Shown piece after piece: positions 38,501-48,236 of a stretch of 64,000 nucleotides of DNA. The position numbers and the translations under genes are program-made. How positions within the stretch are numbered: position 1 is the stretch's first letter; each line of letters begins with the position of its first letter. Below the pieces are notes generated by a model. That model was not told where the DNA came from. It was given only the letters and a program-made list of their open reading frames with translations, and searched no databases. Source of the stretch: Vibrio sagamiensis NBRC 104589 (GTDB lineage Bacteria; Pseudomonadota; Gammaproteobacteria; Enterobacterales; Vibrionaceae); the NCBI RefSeq assembly GCF_007990935.1, contig NZ_BJXJ01000001.1:124001-188000 (forward strand). Direction: 5' to 3'.

Positions 38501-39063
38501 TTGATCAAGAAGGTCACCCAGTTCGTTTAACGGGGTGGTTGACGCAATGTTACCAAGCCGGTTTGATTCGTTATCGGAGTGGTAAGATTCGCTCTCAAGA
38601 TTATCTTTCGGCTTGGATTGATCATTTAGCGATGTCAGCGGCAGGTTATGCCCTGAAGACTCATATGGTGGGTTATGACCGAAAAGAAGGTGTTGTCCAT
38701 CTGATTTATCCCGCGATGGCCGATGCTCAACAAGCAAAAAACTACTTAAAAGAGCTGATACGCTTGTTTTTCGAGGGAATGACTCAACCACTGCCTTATT
38801 TTCCTAAGACAGCTCTAGCGAGTGTTGAAGCAGGGTTTAGTCGTGGTCAATGGGTTGAAGACGAAGAAAAATCGTTGAAGAAAATGATGGAAGCGTTCAC
38901 CGATGGCTATATTACGACAGGTGAGGGAAAAAATAGCTATATCGCGCGAGTTTGGCCTGATTGGAACGAAGAACTGGCTGCGGAAGTTCGTTTACTTGCT
39001 TTTTTGGTTCTGCAAGGTGCTCGTTTGAGTGCGACTGAGAGTGAGCAAGAGAGCGAGTGTTGA
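35578..39063 (+). CDS. recC: Exodeoxyribonuclease V subunit gamma (RecC)
   Basis: Chi-recognition subunit of the RecBCD helicase-nuclease, 1161 residues (1122 in E. coli). It begins FTVYHSNQVDVL, matching LRVYHSNRLDVL of E. coli RecC, then ILVQSPGMSQWLKM and NIDFPLPATFIWDMF. The start is TTG at 35578 with no clear ribosome-binding site, which suggests low expression, as is normal for RecBCD. It opens recC-recB-recD; the ptrA protease gene found between recC and recB in E. coli is absent. Confidence 0.97.
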   Translation: MFTVYHSNQVDVLKSLLVELIRIAPLDHPFEKEQILVQSPGMSQWLKMALAKELGVAANIDFPLPATFIWDMFTQILSDVPKRSAFNKESMTWKLMRLLPTLLADPLFAPLAQYLEGDDDCSKLYQLSEKIADIFDGYLVYRPEWIATWEAGENLIDLEESHPWQPVLWRALYDYTVSLGQSPYHRANLYEHFIQVLDGFHGKIERLPKRLFVFGIASLPPRYMDALRAIGQHIDVHLMFTNPCRYYWGEVRDRKFLARLAAKYRQHLVWKQDHSEVEGETEQLKGSIEDNLIDELHTDAVGNSLLASMGKLGRDNLYLLSQSESHEIEAFVDVDRDSLLHHLQADILNLEEHQDDSSIDHSQHKQVITLDDESLSLHACHSPMREVEVLHDQLLAMFDADSTLKPRDIIVMVADINAYSPAIQAVFGNAPGERFIPYSISDRTADQESPILAAFMQLVNLPNTRCLASELLELLESPAILKRFELSEEDFLQAKRWVEESGIRWGLDSHTSCEFELPETRQNTWQFGIQRMLLGYAMPESVGLFSGQQGRLSPFNEVQGMGAELAGKLAYFIQKISDYRRKLAKVQAIDAWRETLITMLDDFFLVDLEGEMALKSIRDTLSQLKEQLTDAKFDDNLSPSVLRQYLHNKLSSTRVSQRFLAGQVNFCTLMPMRSIPFRVVCLLGMNDGIYPRSMPPEGFDLMTGRAKPGDRSRRDDDRYLFLEAMLSAQQTLYISFVGRSIQDNTERVPSVLVSELMEYCHQNYCLEGDEALSVDASGERLLKSLFKEHTMVPFSPAAFQGEQRSYAKEWLPVALMQSGQTEQLTPPVFHRALDNYLLGLTFPFELDLVELQRFWRLPVQYFFNRRLKVIFEPPLPVMADDEPFALGGLASYQMRDELLETLLTTELTQPELKSEVLEAFMQQQRAQGKLPIGAFGDIEFETNRVQTEELVEKLAYLSGAPQDDLEIDLTFEGLFDQEGHPVRLTGWLTQCYQAGLIRYRSGKIRSQDYLSAWIDHLAMSAAGYALKTHMVGYDRKEGVVHLIYPAMADAQQAKNYLKELIRLFFEGMTQPLPYFPKTALASVEAGFSRGQWVEDEEKSLKKMMEAFTDGYITTGEGKNSYIARVWPDWNEELAAEVRLLAFLVLQGARLSATESEQESEC

Positions 39064-39132
39064 GTAGATTGAAACGTTACTCAACAGGTATTCAAAGTAT
39101 TATTGTTGATATATTCGGAGATATGTAGCGAT

Positions 39133-42100
39133 ATGGCGCAAACGTCAGTACCCACTCCTTTGCAAACCATGGTTTTCCCTTTACATGGTGCAAGACTGAT
39201 TGAAGCTTCAGCTGGAACGGGTAAAACTTTTACCATTGCAGGCCTGTACCTGCGGCTTCTGTTAGGTCACGGTAATGCAGAAACAAAACACCGTGTGCCC
39301 CTGACGGTTGATCAAATCTTAGTAGTGACGTTTACCGAAGCCGCTACCGCTGAGCTGAGGGATCGTATTCGTGCTCGTATCCATGATGCCCGAATTGCTT
39401 TTTCTCGAAATTGCAGTGACGACCCGGTTATTGCCCCTTTGCTCAATGAGGTGGAAAATAAAAAGCAGGCGATTGATATTCTATTGCAAGCAGAACGCCA
39501 AATGGATGAGGCTGCGGTATACACTATTCACGGTTTTTGTCAGCGCATGTTGACGCAAAATGCCTTTGAGTCTGGTAGCCGTTTTGATAATGAGTTCGTG
39601 ACCGATGAAAGTCACTTAAAAACGCAGGTGGTCGCAGATTATTGGCGACGCAACTTTTATCCATTACCTTTAGATTTGGCTGTGGAAATTCGCCAGCTTT
39701 GGTCCGAACCAACCCAATTGTTGCAAGAGATTGGGCCATATTTAACGGGTTCGCCACTGACTTTATCGGTTCCTGCGATGGAAGGCTCGCTTGCAGAACT
39801 GCATCAACAAAACCTCAAGACGATTGATGCATTTAAAACGCAATGGCGTGAAAGCCAAGAGGATATGCTGGCACTGATATCAAACTCTGATATCAATAAG
39901 CGCAGCTACACCAAAAAATCATTACCTGCTTGGTTAGACACAGTGGATGTTTGGGCTGCGACAGAAACTACCAGTTACGGCTATCCCGATAAATTGGAGA
40001 AATTTTCTCAATCTGTCTTAATCGAAAAAACACCTAAAGGGACAGCTCCAGAACATCCAGTATTTAATGCGATCGAACACTTTCTTAGCCACCCTGTGAG
40101 TTTAAAAGCACCTCTTTTAGCCCATGCGATAGAGCAGTGTCGTTGGATGTTAATGAAGGCAAAGCAGCAAAAGCAATGGCTCTCTTTTGATGATCTTCTT
40201 ACTCAGCTGTCGGCCTCCATTGATAATGACGAGCAAGCTTTACTGACCGATCGCATTCGGGCTTTATATCCGGTAGCAATGATTGACGAATTCCAAGACA
40301 CGGATCCTTTGCAGTACAGCATATTCAGCCGTATTTATCTCAATAATCCTGAGTGTGGTTGGTTTATGATCGGAGATCCCAAACAGGCGATTTATGGTTT
40401 CCGTGGTGCTGATATCTTTACCTATATAAAAGCACGTAATCAGGTAAGCGCTCACTATACCCTAGGGACTAACTGGCGCTCTAGTGATGACATGGTTCAG
40501 GCCGTAAACCAGTTGTTTGAACGACCAGACAGCCCATTTATTTACGATAGTGATATTCCATTTTTACCGGTGAGTTCGAGCCCAAATGCAGCTCAGCGAG
40601 TGTGGACGCTCGATGAGAAAAAGCAGCCAGCTTTAACTTATTGGCTCCAGCCTGCTGAGGATAAACCGTTATCGAAAGGGGAGTATCTGAGTGCCATGGC
40701 CCAAGCTACAGCGAGTCAGATCCAAACCATTCTCACTGCGGCTCAGCAAGGTCAAGCATGCCTAGTCAATGGTGAAAAAAAACGGGCCGTACAAGCTGGG
40801 GATATTGCCGTTCTAGTCCGGACAGGGAGTGAGGGGCATCGAATCAAACAGGCTCTGGCACAGCAAGGGATTGCCAGTGTGTATTTATCCAATCGAGACA
40901 GCGTTTTTACCAGTTCAGTTGCCCAAGATATTCAGCGTTTATTACAAGCGGTTTTGACGCCAGAAAATGACAGAGCATTAAGGGCCAGTTTAGCCTCTGA
41001 GCTGTTTGCACTGGATGCTGGGCGTTTAGATGCACTCAATAATGATGAAATTGTCTGGGACAATGCCGTCAGTGAATTTAAAGAGTATCGAAAATTATGG
41101 CAGTTACGTGGTGTGCTGCCGATGCTTCGCTCAGTGATCAGTAAGCGCCATATTGCTGAACGGTTACTGGTAGAGACGGCTTCATCACAGGATGAAAATG
41201 GTGAGCGCGTACTTACTGATCTCATGCATATCGGAGAGTTACTCCAACAAGCGAGTAATGAGCTTGATAGTGATCATGGTTTGCTACGCTGGTTAGCTCA
41301 ATCGATCAGTGATGCCGAACATGGGCTTGGAGGCAGTGAAGAGCAAGTTCAACGTCTAGAATCCGAGCGTAATCTGGTACAAATTGTCACTATTCATAAA
41401 TCAAAAGGTTTAGAATATGACTTGGTATTTTTGCCTTTTGTATTCAGTTACCGTGAAGCCAATGAAGCGAAATATTATGATGCGGACAACGATCGAACCA
41501 TACTCGATATTACCAACAATGAGGCCTCACTGAAACAAGCCGATAAGGAACGTTTAGCTGAGGATCTTCGCCTGATTTATGTGGCATTAACACGTGCAGT
41601 TTATGCTTGTTTTATCGGTGCGTCTCCACTTCGTAATGGACGTTCAACAAAAGAACCGACAGGGGTTCATCATAGTGCTATTGGCCATTTAATCCAAAAT
41701 GGGCAAGCCGGAGGAATTCATGATTTGTTGTTGGGTCTTACTGAGCAGCAAAAATCGCTAGAGGGAGTCGTGGTTTGTGATCCCCCTGAGCTAAATAATG
41801 AAAAATACCAACAACAGCAAGCAAACAGTGTTGAGCTGAAAGCGCAGCAAATCAATATGCCTATCGACAGAAATTGGCGCATAACCAGTTACTCAGGTCT
41901 GGTTAAACAAGGTACACAACATGCGGAACATGATGCTACGATGGAAGTGACAGGGTTTGATATCGATTCATCTCAAGAGCATGATGAGGCAGAATTACTC
42001 GAACCTGTGCGTTCTATTTTCAGTTTCCCACGTGGTGCGCGCCCTGGTACTTTCTTACACAGTCTCTTTGAAGAAATTGAATTTACCCAACCGGCTTCCA

Positions 42101-42771
42101 GCGAAGCCAATACGCAAGTGATCATGGCCTTGATGGAAAGTGAGCAGTTAGACGAACAATGGCTGCCTATATTGCAAGTATTGATCGATACTGTTTTGTC
42201 GACACCGTTGGATGGAAAGGGGTTATTACTTAATCAAAAACAGCCCGCTCAGCGTTTGGTTGAGATGGAGTTTTTACTTCCGATAGAGGTGCTTACATCG
42301 CCTGCACTCAACCGTGTCATCCAGCGCCATGATCCGCTTTCTGCCAGAGCCGGTGATTTAGGTTTTCAAACCGTACAAGGCATGTTGAAGGGCTTTATTG
42401 ATTTGGTCTTTGAACACCAAGGTCAATATTTTGTACTGGATTGGAAATCAAATCACCTAGGAGATGATGTTGCTCATTATCACGGTGAGGCTCTGAAGTC
42501 AGCAATGGCGGAGCATCGTTATGACTTGCAGTATCAAATCTATGCATTAGCTTTACACCGATTTTTACGTAGCCGAATAAAAGATTACGACTACCAACGT
42601 CATTTTGGTGGCGTTTATTATTTGTTTTTACGTGGTATGGATGGGCAAAGTGATCATGGCATTTTCACCGCCAAGCCATCTCTGGCGTTTTTACAAGATA
42701 TGGATCAATTAATTGATGGTAAAGCCTTGGACCCACGTTCCAGTGATTCAGGCCAAATGGAGTTAATCTGA
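39133..42771 (+). CDS. recB: Exodeoxyribonuclease V subunit beta (RecB)
   Basis: SF1A 3'-5' helicase plus nuclease, 1212 residues. Walker A EASAGTGKT at 24-32, VVTFTEAATAELRDRIR (motif Ia), IDEFQDTDPLQ (motif II), GDPKQAIYGFRGAD (III), VTIHKSKGLEY (V) and VALTRAVYACF (VI) are all present. The C-terminal nuclease centre is GFIDLVF followed by FVLDWKSNHLG, the GxxDxxF/DxK pattern. I chose ATG at 39133 (MAQTSVPTPLQ); GGAG lies twelve bases upstream, a long spacing. It overlaps recD by the TGA/ATG junction. Confidence 0.97.
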   Translation: MAQTSVPTPLQTMVFPLHGARLIEASAGTGKTFTIAGLYLRLLLGHGNAETKHRVPLTVDQILVVTFTEAATAELRDRIRARIHDARIAFSRNCSDDPVIAPLLNEVENKKQAIDILLQAERQMDEAAVYTIHGFCQRMLTQNAFESGSRFDNEFVTDESHLKTQVVADYWRRNFYPLPLDLAVEIRQLWSEPTQLLQEIGPYLTGSPLTLSVPAMEGSLAELHQQNLKTIDAFKTQWRESQEDMLALISNSDINKRSYTKKSLPAWLDTVDVWAATETTSYGYPDKLEKFSQSVLIEKTPKGTAPEHPVFNAIEHFLSHPVSLKAPLLAHAIEQCRWMLMKAKQQKQWLSFDDLLTQLSASIDNDEQALLTDRIRALYPVAMIDEFQDTDPLQYSIFSRIYLNNPECGWFMIGDPKQAIYGFRGADIFTYIKARNQVSAHYTLGTNWRSSDDMVQAVNQLFERPDSPFIYDSDIPFLPVSSSPNAAQRVWTLDEKKQPALTYWLQPAEDKPLSKGEYLSAMAQATASQIQTILTAAQQGQACLVNGEKKRAVQAGDIAVLVRTGSEGHRIKQALAQQGIASVYLSNRDSVFTSSVAQDIQRLLQAVLTPENDRALRASLASELFALDAGRLDALNNDEIVWDNAVSEFKEYRKLWQLRGVLPMLRSVISKRHIAERLLVETASSQDENGERVLTDLMHIGELLQQASNELDSDHGLLRWLAQSISDAEHGLGGSEEQVQRLESERNLVQIVTIHKSKGLEYDLVFLPFVFSYREANEAKYYDADNDRTILDITNNEASLKQADKERLAEDLRLIYVALTRAVYACFIGASPLRNGRSTKEPTGVHHSAIGHLIQNGQAGGIHDLLLGLTEQQKSLEGVVVCDPPELNNEKYQQQQANSVELKAQQINMPIDRNWRITSYSGLVKQGTQHAEHDATMEVTGFDIDSSQEHDEAELLEPVRSIFSFPRGARPGTFLHSLFEEIEFTQPASSEANTQVIMALMESEQLDEQWLPILQVLIDTVLSTPLDGKGLLLNQKQPAQRLVEMEFLLPIEVLTSPALNRVIQRHDPLSARAGDLGFQTVQGMLKGFIDLVFEHQGQYFVLDWKSNHLGDDVAHYHGEALKSAMAEHRYDLQYQIYALALHRFLRSRIKDYDYQRHFGGVYYLFLRGMDGQSDHGIFTAKPSLAFLQDMDQLIDGKALDPRSSDSGQMELI

Positions 42772-44909
42772 TGAAAAGTCATGATATGTTGTTAGAGCAA
42801 GGTGACCTTTTGATGGTGTTGTCTCATTTGGTGAGTCGCGGTGGAATTCGACCCGTTGATGAGCAGTTTGCTCGCTTTATTTATTCTCAATGTCAACAGC
42901 AAGCTGATGGGCAACTCTTGGCTTTGATTGCAGCAGTATTGAGTAGTGAATTAGGTAAAGGGCATATCTGTTTACCGCTCTTTGATCAACAAGGGCAACC
43001 GACTGACCTGGTGAGTAAGCTAGGCTTATTTGGTGATGCGGCCTTAGCGCTGCATACAAAACTGCAACCTATCAATTGGCTTGAGCTCCTACAGCGGTCT
43101 CCGCTTGTAGGTCATGCTGGGGAAGCATTGCCAATGATGTTTGATGGGGAACGTTTGTACCTGAGTCGCTACTGGTATTATGAAGTCACATTAGCAAACA
43201 AGCTCAATCAATTGAGTGAAGTGAGTTCATTACCAGCGTCAGAATTGTCACGTTTATCTGAACTATTGAACCATTTATTTGCACGTCAATATCACTTTTT
43301 ATTCCACGCTTTATCAGCATTAAACGAGACGGGCAGTAGCCATCAAGTGCAGCGTCAACAGCTGGTGTGTGACCATCTAGATATTGTTGATGAAACTCAG
43401 TTAGATTGGATAGCTGTCGATCAGGTTGTCAGTCAATGTCGACACGTGCAAGATTTACAAGTGCTCGATGATCTCGTCCCACTTGCTGTATGTGTCAACT
43501 GGCAAAAAGTAGCAGCAGCAGTGGCACTTACTCGGCGTTTTGCTGTGATCTCAGGTGGACCAGGAACTGGAAAAACCACGACTGTTACCAAATTGCTTGC
43601 TGCTTTGATTGAACAAGCGGGAACAGCAAAAAATATCACGATTAAGCTTGTAGCTCCGACAGGTAAAGCAGCGGCACGTTTAACTGAATCGATTGGGAAA
43701 GCGGTACAAGCGCTACCCGTAGGCCCAGATTTAAAAGCCAAAATACCGACTGAGTCGAGTACGTTACATCGATTGCTTGGGGTAATTCCAAATAGTGTTG
43801 AATTTCGCCATAATAAGCAAAACCCGCTGCATTTGGATATTTTAGTCATCGATGAGGCTTCGATGGTTGATCTGCCGATGATGTATAAAGTAGTGGAGTC
43901 GCTGCCTAAACATGCGCGCTTAATTTTGCTGGGAGATAAGGATCAGTTAGCTTCCGTAGAAGCGGGTGCAGTATTAGGCGATATTTGCTCTTTCAATACG
44001 TTTGGCTACTCAAAAGAGCAAGCAAAAGCAGTCGCTAAATTGACGGGCTTTACGACTTTAAACCATAGCTCAACTCACAAAGTCTCGATTGCAGACAGCC
44101 TGTGTATGCTGCAAAAAAGTTATCGTTTTGATGTGCGTTCTGGTATTGGCCAACTGGCGAAAGCGGTGAATGCAGGCTCTGCAGCTCAAGTCGACCATGT
44201 TTTTAACCAAGACTTCACCGATATTGAGCAGTTTGCTTTGAGTAGCCAGCATTATAATCAAATGATGCAAGTGTTGGTGAAAGAGTATGGTCATTACTTA
44301 AAACGCATAAATCATCATAACCACCCAGAAAACGGCCAAGCTGAGAGTGTTAGCGATAAAGCCAAAGCAGTGTTAGAAGCTTTTAATCGATGTCGCCTAC
44401 TGTGTGCGGTTCGGGAAGGAGACTTTGGTGTAGCAGGCTTAAACCAGCGAGTTGAAAAAGCATTAGCCGCTCGCAAGTTAATCCAAATGCAAGATGAGCT
44501 TTGGTATCATGGGCGGCCAGTGATGGTGACTCGTAATGATCATAGTCTAGGGTTGTACAACGGAGATATCGGTATATGTATGCTCGATGATCGTGAAGAG
44601 GAACAGCGCTTGAAGGTATTCTTTGAATTGCCTGATGGCAGTGTCAAATCAGTATTACCCAGCCGAGTTCCTGAACATGACACTGCTTATGCGATGACAA
44701 TCCACAAATCTCAAGGGAGTGAGTTTGAGTTTACTTTGATGATACTGCCTCCGTCTTATAGTCCAATTTTAACTCGCGAGCTTATCTATACAGGGATCAC
44801 TCGGGCGAAAAAACGCCTAGCGATGTACACCGATATGAACATCCTCAAGCGTGGGATAAAAATTAAGACATCACGAGCCAGTGGATTAGTTTCACGTTTG
44901 TCACCTTAA
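42771..44909 (+). CDS. recD: Exodeoxyribonuclease V subunit alpha (RecD)
   Basis: SF1B 5'-3' helicase of RecBCD, 712 residues against 608 in E. coli. Walker [12 protein letters not shown] begins at 261, about 90 residues later than in E. coli, so the N-terminal RecB-contacting domain is longer; the helicase core ([50 protein letters not shown]) aligns without large gaps. Its ATG overlaps the recB stop (ATGA), indicating translational coupling. The stop overlaps the convergent argA stop. Confidence 0.97.
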   Translation: MKSHDMLLEQGDLLMVLSHLVSRGGIRPVDEQFARFIYSQCQQQADGQLLALIAAVLSSELGKGHICLPLFDQQGQPTDLVSKLGLFGDAALALHTKLQPINWLELLQRSPLVGHAGEALPMMFDGERLYLSRYWYYEVTLANKLNQLSEVSSLPASELSRLSELLNHLFARQYHFLFHALSALNETGSSHQVQRQQLVCDHLDIVDETQLDWIAVDQVVSQCRHVQDLQVLDDLVPLAVCVNWQKVAAAVALTRRFAVISGGPGTGKTTTVTKLLAALIEQAGTAKNITIKLVAPTGKAAARLTESIGKAVQALPVGPDLKAKIPTESSTLHRLLGVIPNSVEFRHNKQNPLHLDILVIDEASMVDLPMMYKVVESLPKHARLILLGDKDQLASVEAGAVLGDICSFNTFGYSKEQAKAVAKLTGFTTLNHSSTHKVSIADSLCMLQKSYRFDVRSGIGQLAKAVNAGSAAQVDHVFNQDFTDIEQFALSSQHYNQMMQVLVKEYGHYLKRINHHNHPENGQAESVSDKAKAVLEAFNRCRLLCAVREGDFGVAGLNQRVEKALAARKLIQMQDELWYHGRPVMVTRNDHSLGLYNGDIGICMLDDREEEQRLKVFFELPDGSVKSVLPSRVPEHDTAYAMTIHKSQGSEFEFTLMILPPSYSPILTRELIYTGITRAKKRLAMYTDMNILKRGIKIKTSRASGLVSRLSP

Positions 44910-46243
44910 AGGTCTAGTGCTAAGATTTTGGAATTCCTTTGAAAGTTGTATAAGTCTTGTTTGGTATTAGGCAGATAATCCAGGCTGACTTCATAGAAAC
45001 CTTGTTCGCGGAACCAGTGTAAGCTGCGTGTCGTCAACACAAAGATCTGGTCGATATTGGTATTTTTAGAACGATGCTTCATATGGTTTAATAATAATAG
45101 TCCTCGGTTACCGTCACGGTAATCGGGATGGATAGCGACGCAGGCCATTTCTGCTTTACGTTCATCAAGATAAGGGTATAAAGCTGCACAACCGATGATC
45201 AAGCCATCCTTTTCAATAATCGTAAATTGGCGAATTTCTTGCTCTAACTGTTCTCTAGATCGACGGACTAAGATACCTTGTTCTTCAAGGGGTAGGATAA
45301 GATCTAAGATACCACCAATATCATTAATGTTGGCTTCGCGAATTTGTTCGGCGCTCGCCACGACGATTTGAGTTCCAATGCCATCGAGTGAAAATAATTC
45401 TTGAATCAGGGCGCCATCAACTTTATAGCTGATTAAATGGCAACGTGGTACACCTGCTCTGCAAGCATTAATGGCCGCATTGAGAAAGCTAACGGTGTCG
45501 GTACGATCACCATAGTTATCAGCTTGATCATAGGTGAGCTTTTGGATGGCTCGTTCTGCTTCTATCGGGAATAATTCTGCAACGGCATTGCCATAGTCAT
45601 CGATAACGCCTTGCTCAGCGCAAAAACCAATCAATTTATCTGCGCCAAGTTTAATTGCCAGTTCGGTGGCAACATCTTCAGAAAGTAAGTTAAAGCATTC
45701 CCCTGTCACTGAGCCAGCAATCGGACCAAAAAGTACGATGGAATTTTGCTCCAATGCTCGATGGATTGCATGAGTATCAATGCGACGAATGCGCCCGCTG
45801 TGGCAATAGTCTACCCCTTCATCAATCCCCAGTGGTTGAGCGATGACAAAATTACCATTAATAACATTAAGTTGTGTTCCTGCCATAGGGGTATTACCAA
45901 GGCTCATGGAGAGGCGTGCAGTAATTGCAAGCTGGAGTTGTCCTGCAACCTGCATAGCCACGGAAAGCGCTGCTTCGTCGGTAATACGGATGTTTTTATG
46001 GTAGGGCGTAATCAGTCCATGTTTGATGAGTTGTTGATTTATTTGTGGTCTTGCACCAAAAACAATCACGACTTTGATACCTAAGCTATGCATTAAAGCG
46101 ATATCATTAATAATATTGCCAAAGTTTTTATCGGCGACCGCTTCACCACCCAGCATAACGACCATCGTTTTCCCACGATGTGCATTGACATAAGGGGAGG
46201 ATTGGCGAAATCCTTTGACCAATGCCGTACTACGAATTTTCAC
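44906..46243 (-). CDS. argA: Amino-acid N-acetyltransferase (N-acetylglutamate synthase)
   Basis: First step of arginine synthesis: acetylates glutamate with acetyl-CoA. The 445-residue protein has an N-terminal amino-acid-kinase-like domain ([37 protein letters not shown]) and a C-terminal GNAT domain ([25 protein letters not shown]), like E. coli ArgA (443 aa). I chose the GTG at 46243: AAGGA lies nine bases before it, while the upstream ATG at 46252 abuts that AAGGA. No convincing ArgR box was found upstream. It converges on recD with a shared TTAA stop. Confidence 0.95.
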   Translation of the reverse strand: MKIRSTALVKGFRQSSPYVNAHRGKTMVVMLGGEAVADKNFGNIINDIALMHSLGIKVVIVFGARPQINQQLIKHGLITPYHKNIRITDEAALSVAMQVAGQLQLAITARLSMSLGNTPMAGTQLNVINGNFVIAQPLGIDEGVDYCHSGRIRRIDTHAIHRALEQNSIVLFGPIAGSVTGECFNLLSEDVATELAIKLGADKLIGFCAEQGVIDDYGNAVAELFPIEAERAIQKLTYDQADNYGDRTDTVSFLNAAINACRAGVPRCHLISYKVDGALIQELFSLDGIGTQIVVASAEQIREANINDIGGILDLILPLEEQGILVRRSREQLEQEIRQFTIIEKDGLIIGCAALYPYLDERKAEMACVAIHPDYRDGNRGLLLLNHMKHRSKNTNIDQIFVLTTRSLHWFREQGFYEVSLDYLPNTKQDLYNFQRNSKILALDL

Positions 46244-46454
46244 GACATACATTCCTTTTTGTTTAACTATGCTTTATTATTGCTTTTTTATTCATTCTTG
46301 GGCAAGTCTTTTAATTTATGAAACCGACGAGATATTTTGTCTAATCACTTTGTAGGCGTTACAATATTGTCGTTTTTATTGAATATAGTAACTCAATTGT
46401 TATGCCTAGTATTACCAAACCTACTTTCATCAAACAAGCCGTCAAGCAGCGAGA

Positions 46455-46853
46455 ATGGGCATAATGCTTTGGCGTAAATGTCCCGAACGTTCATTGATGT
46501 TTATGGCGTTAATTGGAACCTTGGTTGTGATACTGATATACCGAGACTTAATTATGCGTTATTTAAGTCCACCTTTGACAAAATCGGCGGTATATGGAAA
46601 GTGGGTTGAGCAAAATGTTCCTTCCTATGCACGAGAAGAGTTTATCCTGAGTGCAAAAGGGGTGACTGTCCACGGTTCTGTTGTGGCAACAGATTTTTCC
46701 CTTGATGAGAAAACATTGTCGTATAAAGTCGGTAGCTCGATTCGTCGATTTGATTTTGTAGATCAGTACCATACTGAGATTAAATTGAACTCACATGACC
46801 GTTACCTCCCAGAGTTTCATCTTGAAGGACGTTCTCATTTGAAAGTTCTTTAA
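46455..46853 (+). CDS. DUF2850 family protein
   Basis: 132-residue protein with one N-terminal membrane helix (about residues 14-31) and a roughly 95-residue extracytoplasmic domain containing VYGKWVEQNVPSYAREEF. This matches my memory of the Vibrio-restricted DUF2850 family; its function is unknown. The frame has a second ATG three codons in, and either could start. Convergent/divergent neighbours argA and mltA do not suggest a role. Confidence 0.75.
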   Translation: MGIMLWRKCPERSLMFMALIGTLVVILIYRDLIMRYLSPPLTKSAVYGKWVEQNVPSYAREEFILSAKGVTVHGSVVATDFSLDEKTLSYKVGSSIRRFDFVDQYHTEIKLNSHDRYLPEFHLEGRSHLKVL

Positions 46854-47030
46854 TTATTGATTTTTCATATTTTCCTCTATTATCCTAGTCAATTCCTAGC
46901 TAGGCTACTTGCAGTAAGGTTTATCTCGCTGCAGCCTTTGTCGGGATGAGCATGGATAACGGCTGTTTTCCATTGCACCACGGGCATTTGTTTGCCATCC
47001 TGTTGCTATCTTCTTTAATGGAAATAACAC

Positions 47031-48149
47031 GTGTTTACAAAACTCCTTCCTATTGTGTCTCTAAGCATCCTCTTTGGCTGTGCCACAACTACTGAACCAG
47101 AGCAGCACTTTCTTGCTCAACAATACGTAGATGGTACTTTTACGCATATTTTAAATAGAGTCGAGGTGGTTGAATCGAATAAACCTCAAGACTTTACAGA
47201 ATTTCCTAAGCAAGCGGAACAAGTGGTCACTCATTCCCCTTCGATGGCAAAAATGTACCAACCTTTGTATGAAAAATTGAAGGAATGGGCGTTGCAAAGT
47301 GGTGATACAACGGCTCTGGGTGATTATGGGATTAAGGTTGCCCAATTGGGTGGAGGTGATAAGCAAGGCAATGTTCTGTTCACTGGCTATTTTTCTCCAG
47401 TGATGGAGTTGCGTCATACTTCTAATCAAGAATACAAATATCCAGTTTATGGGAAACCTGATTGTCAAAGTCACTGTCCCACTCGTGCTGAGATTTACAA
47501 TGGGGCTTTAGAAGGGCAAGGGTTGGTTTTAGGCTATGCTCCTAATTTGATTGATCCATTTATGATGGAAGTACAAGGCAGTGGCTTTGTTCACTTTGAA
47601 GATGACGATACCTTGGAATATTTCGCGTATGCAGGAAAAAATAACAAAGCCTACGTTAGTATTGGTCGGATCCTCATTGAACGTGGCGAAGTGCCGCGGG
47701 AAAAAATGTCGCTGAAAGCCATTAAAGAATGGGTGGCTAAACACGATGAGCAAACGGTACGTGAATTGCTTGAGCAAAATCCATCGTATGTTTTTTTTGA
47801 GCCTCAAGCGGATGCACCTGTTACAGGTTCGGCAGGGATTCCATTATTGCCGATGGCTTCTGTTGCGGGTGACCGATCTATTCTGCCCATGGGTACCCCT
47901 ATTTTGGCTGAAGTTCCATTATTGACTAAAGACGGCAAGTGGAGTGGAACACACCAGCTACGCCTGCTCATTGTTTTGGACACGGGCGGAGCGGTTAAGC
48001 AGAACCATCTGGATCTCTATCATGGTATGGGGCCAAGGGCCGGAACAGAAGCTGGCCACTATAAGCATTTTGGTCGAGTATGGAAATTGGGCCTAGAAAA
48101 TACACCGACCCAAGCTCCTTGGGCTTTATCGCCAGAAAAGTTACAATAA
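47031..48149 (+). CDS. mltA: Membrane-bound lytic murein transglycosylase A
   Basis: Outer-membrane lipoprotein that cleaves peptidoglycan glycan strands to 1,6-anhydromuropeptides. The 372-residue precursor has a lipobox LFGC (Cys17) after a short hydrophobic signal. The middle carries LFTGYFSPVMELR, the 3D domain carries VAGDRSILPMGTPILAEVP, and VLDTGGAVKQNHLDLYHG contains the catalytic Asp. It starts with GTG; GGA lies eight bases upstream. AmpG in this window imports the products of such enzymes. Confidence 0.95.
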   Translation: MFTKLLPIVSLSILFGCATTTEPEQHFLAQQYVDGTFTHILNRVEVVESNKPQDFTEFPKQAEQVVTHSPSMAKMYQPLYEKLKEWALQSGDTTALGDYGIKVAQLGGGDKQGNVLFTGYFSPVMELRHTSNQEYKYPVYGKPDCQSHCPTRAEIYNGALEGQGLVLGYAPNLIDPFMMEVQGSGFVHFEDDDTLEYFAYAGKNNKAYVSIGRILIERGEVPREKMSLKAIKEWVAKHDEQTVRELLEQNPSYVFFEPQADAPVTGSAGIPLLPMASVAGDRSILPMGTPILAEVPLLTKDGKWSGTHQLRLLIVLDTGGAVKQNHLDLYHGMGPRAGTEAGHYKHFGRVWKLGLENTPTQAPWALSPEKLQ

Positions 48150-48156
48150 ATACAAA

Positions 48157-48208
48157 TATACTCAACTCACTTCGCTCTGAATCAAGTATTTGAAGCTAAT
48201 TGGGTATA
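48157..48208. repeat. Small inverted-repeat-ended intergenic element
   Basis: TATACTCAA (48157-48165) and TTGGGTATA (48200-48208) form 9-bp ends with one mismatch around a 34-base middle. The left end resembles words at 25384-25399 and 59784-59799. Confidence 0.4.
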
Positions 48209-48236
48209 AATTGAGCTTTTTACCCATTGATTAATG

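Noticed and set aside
46253..46454. ArgR box upstream of argA (TTGAAT ... TCAATT near 46380)
   Set aside because: Spacing and bases do not match the 18-bp ARG box; too weak to list.
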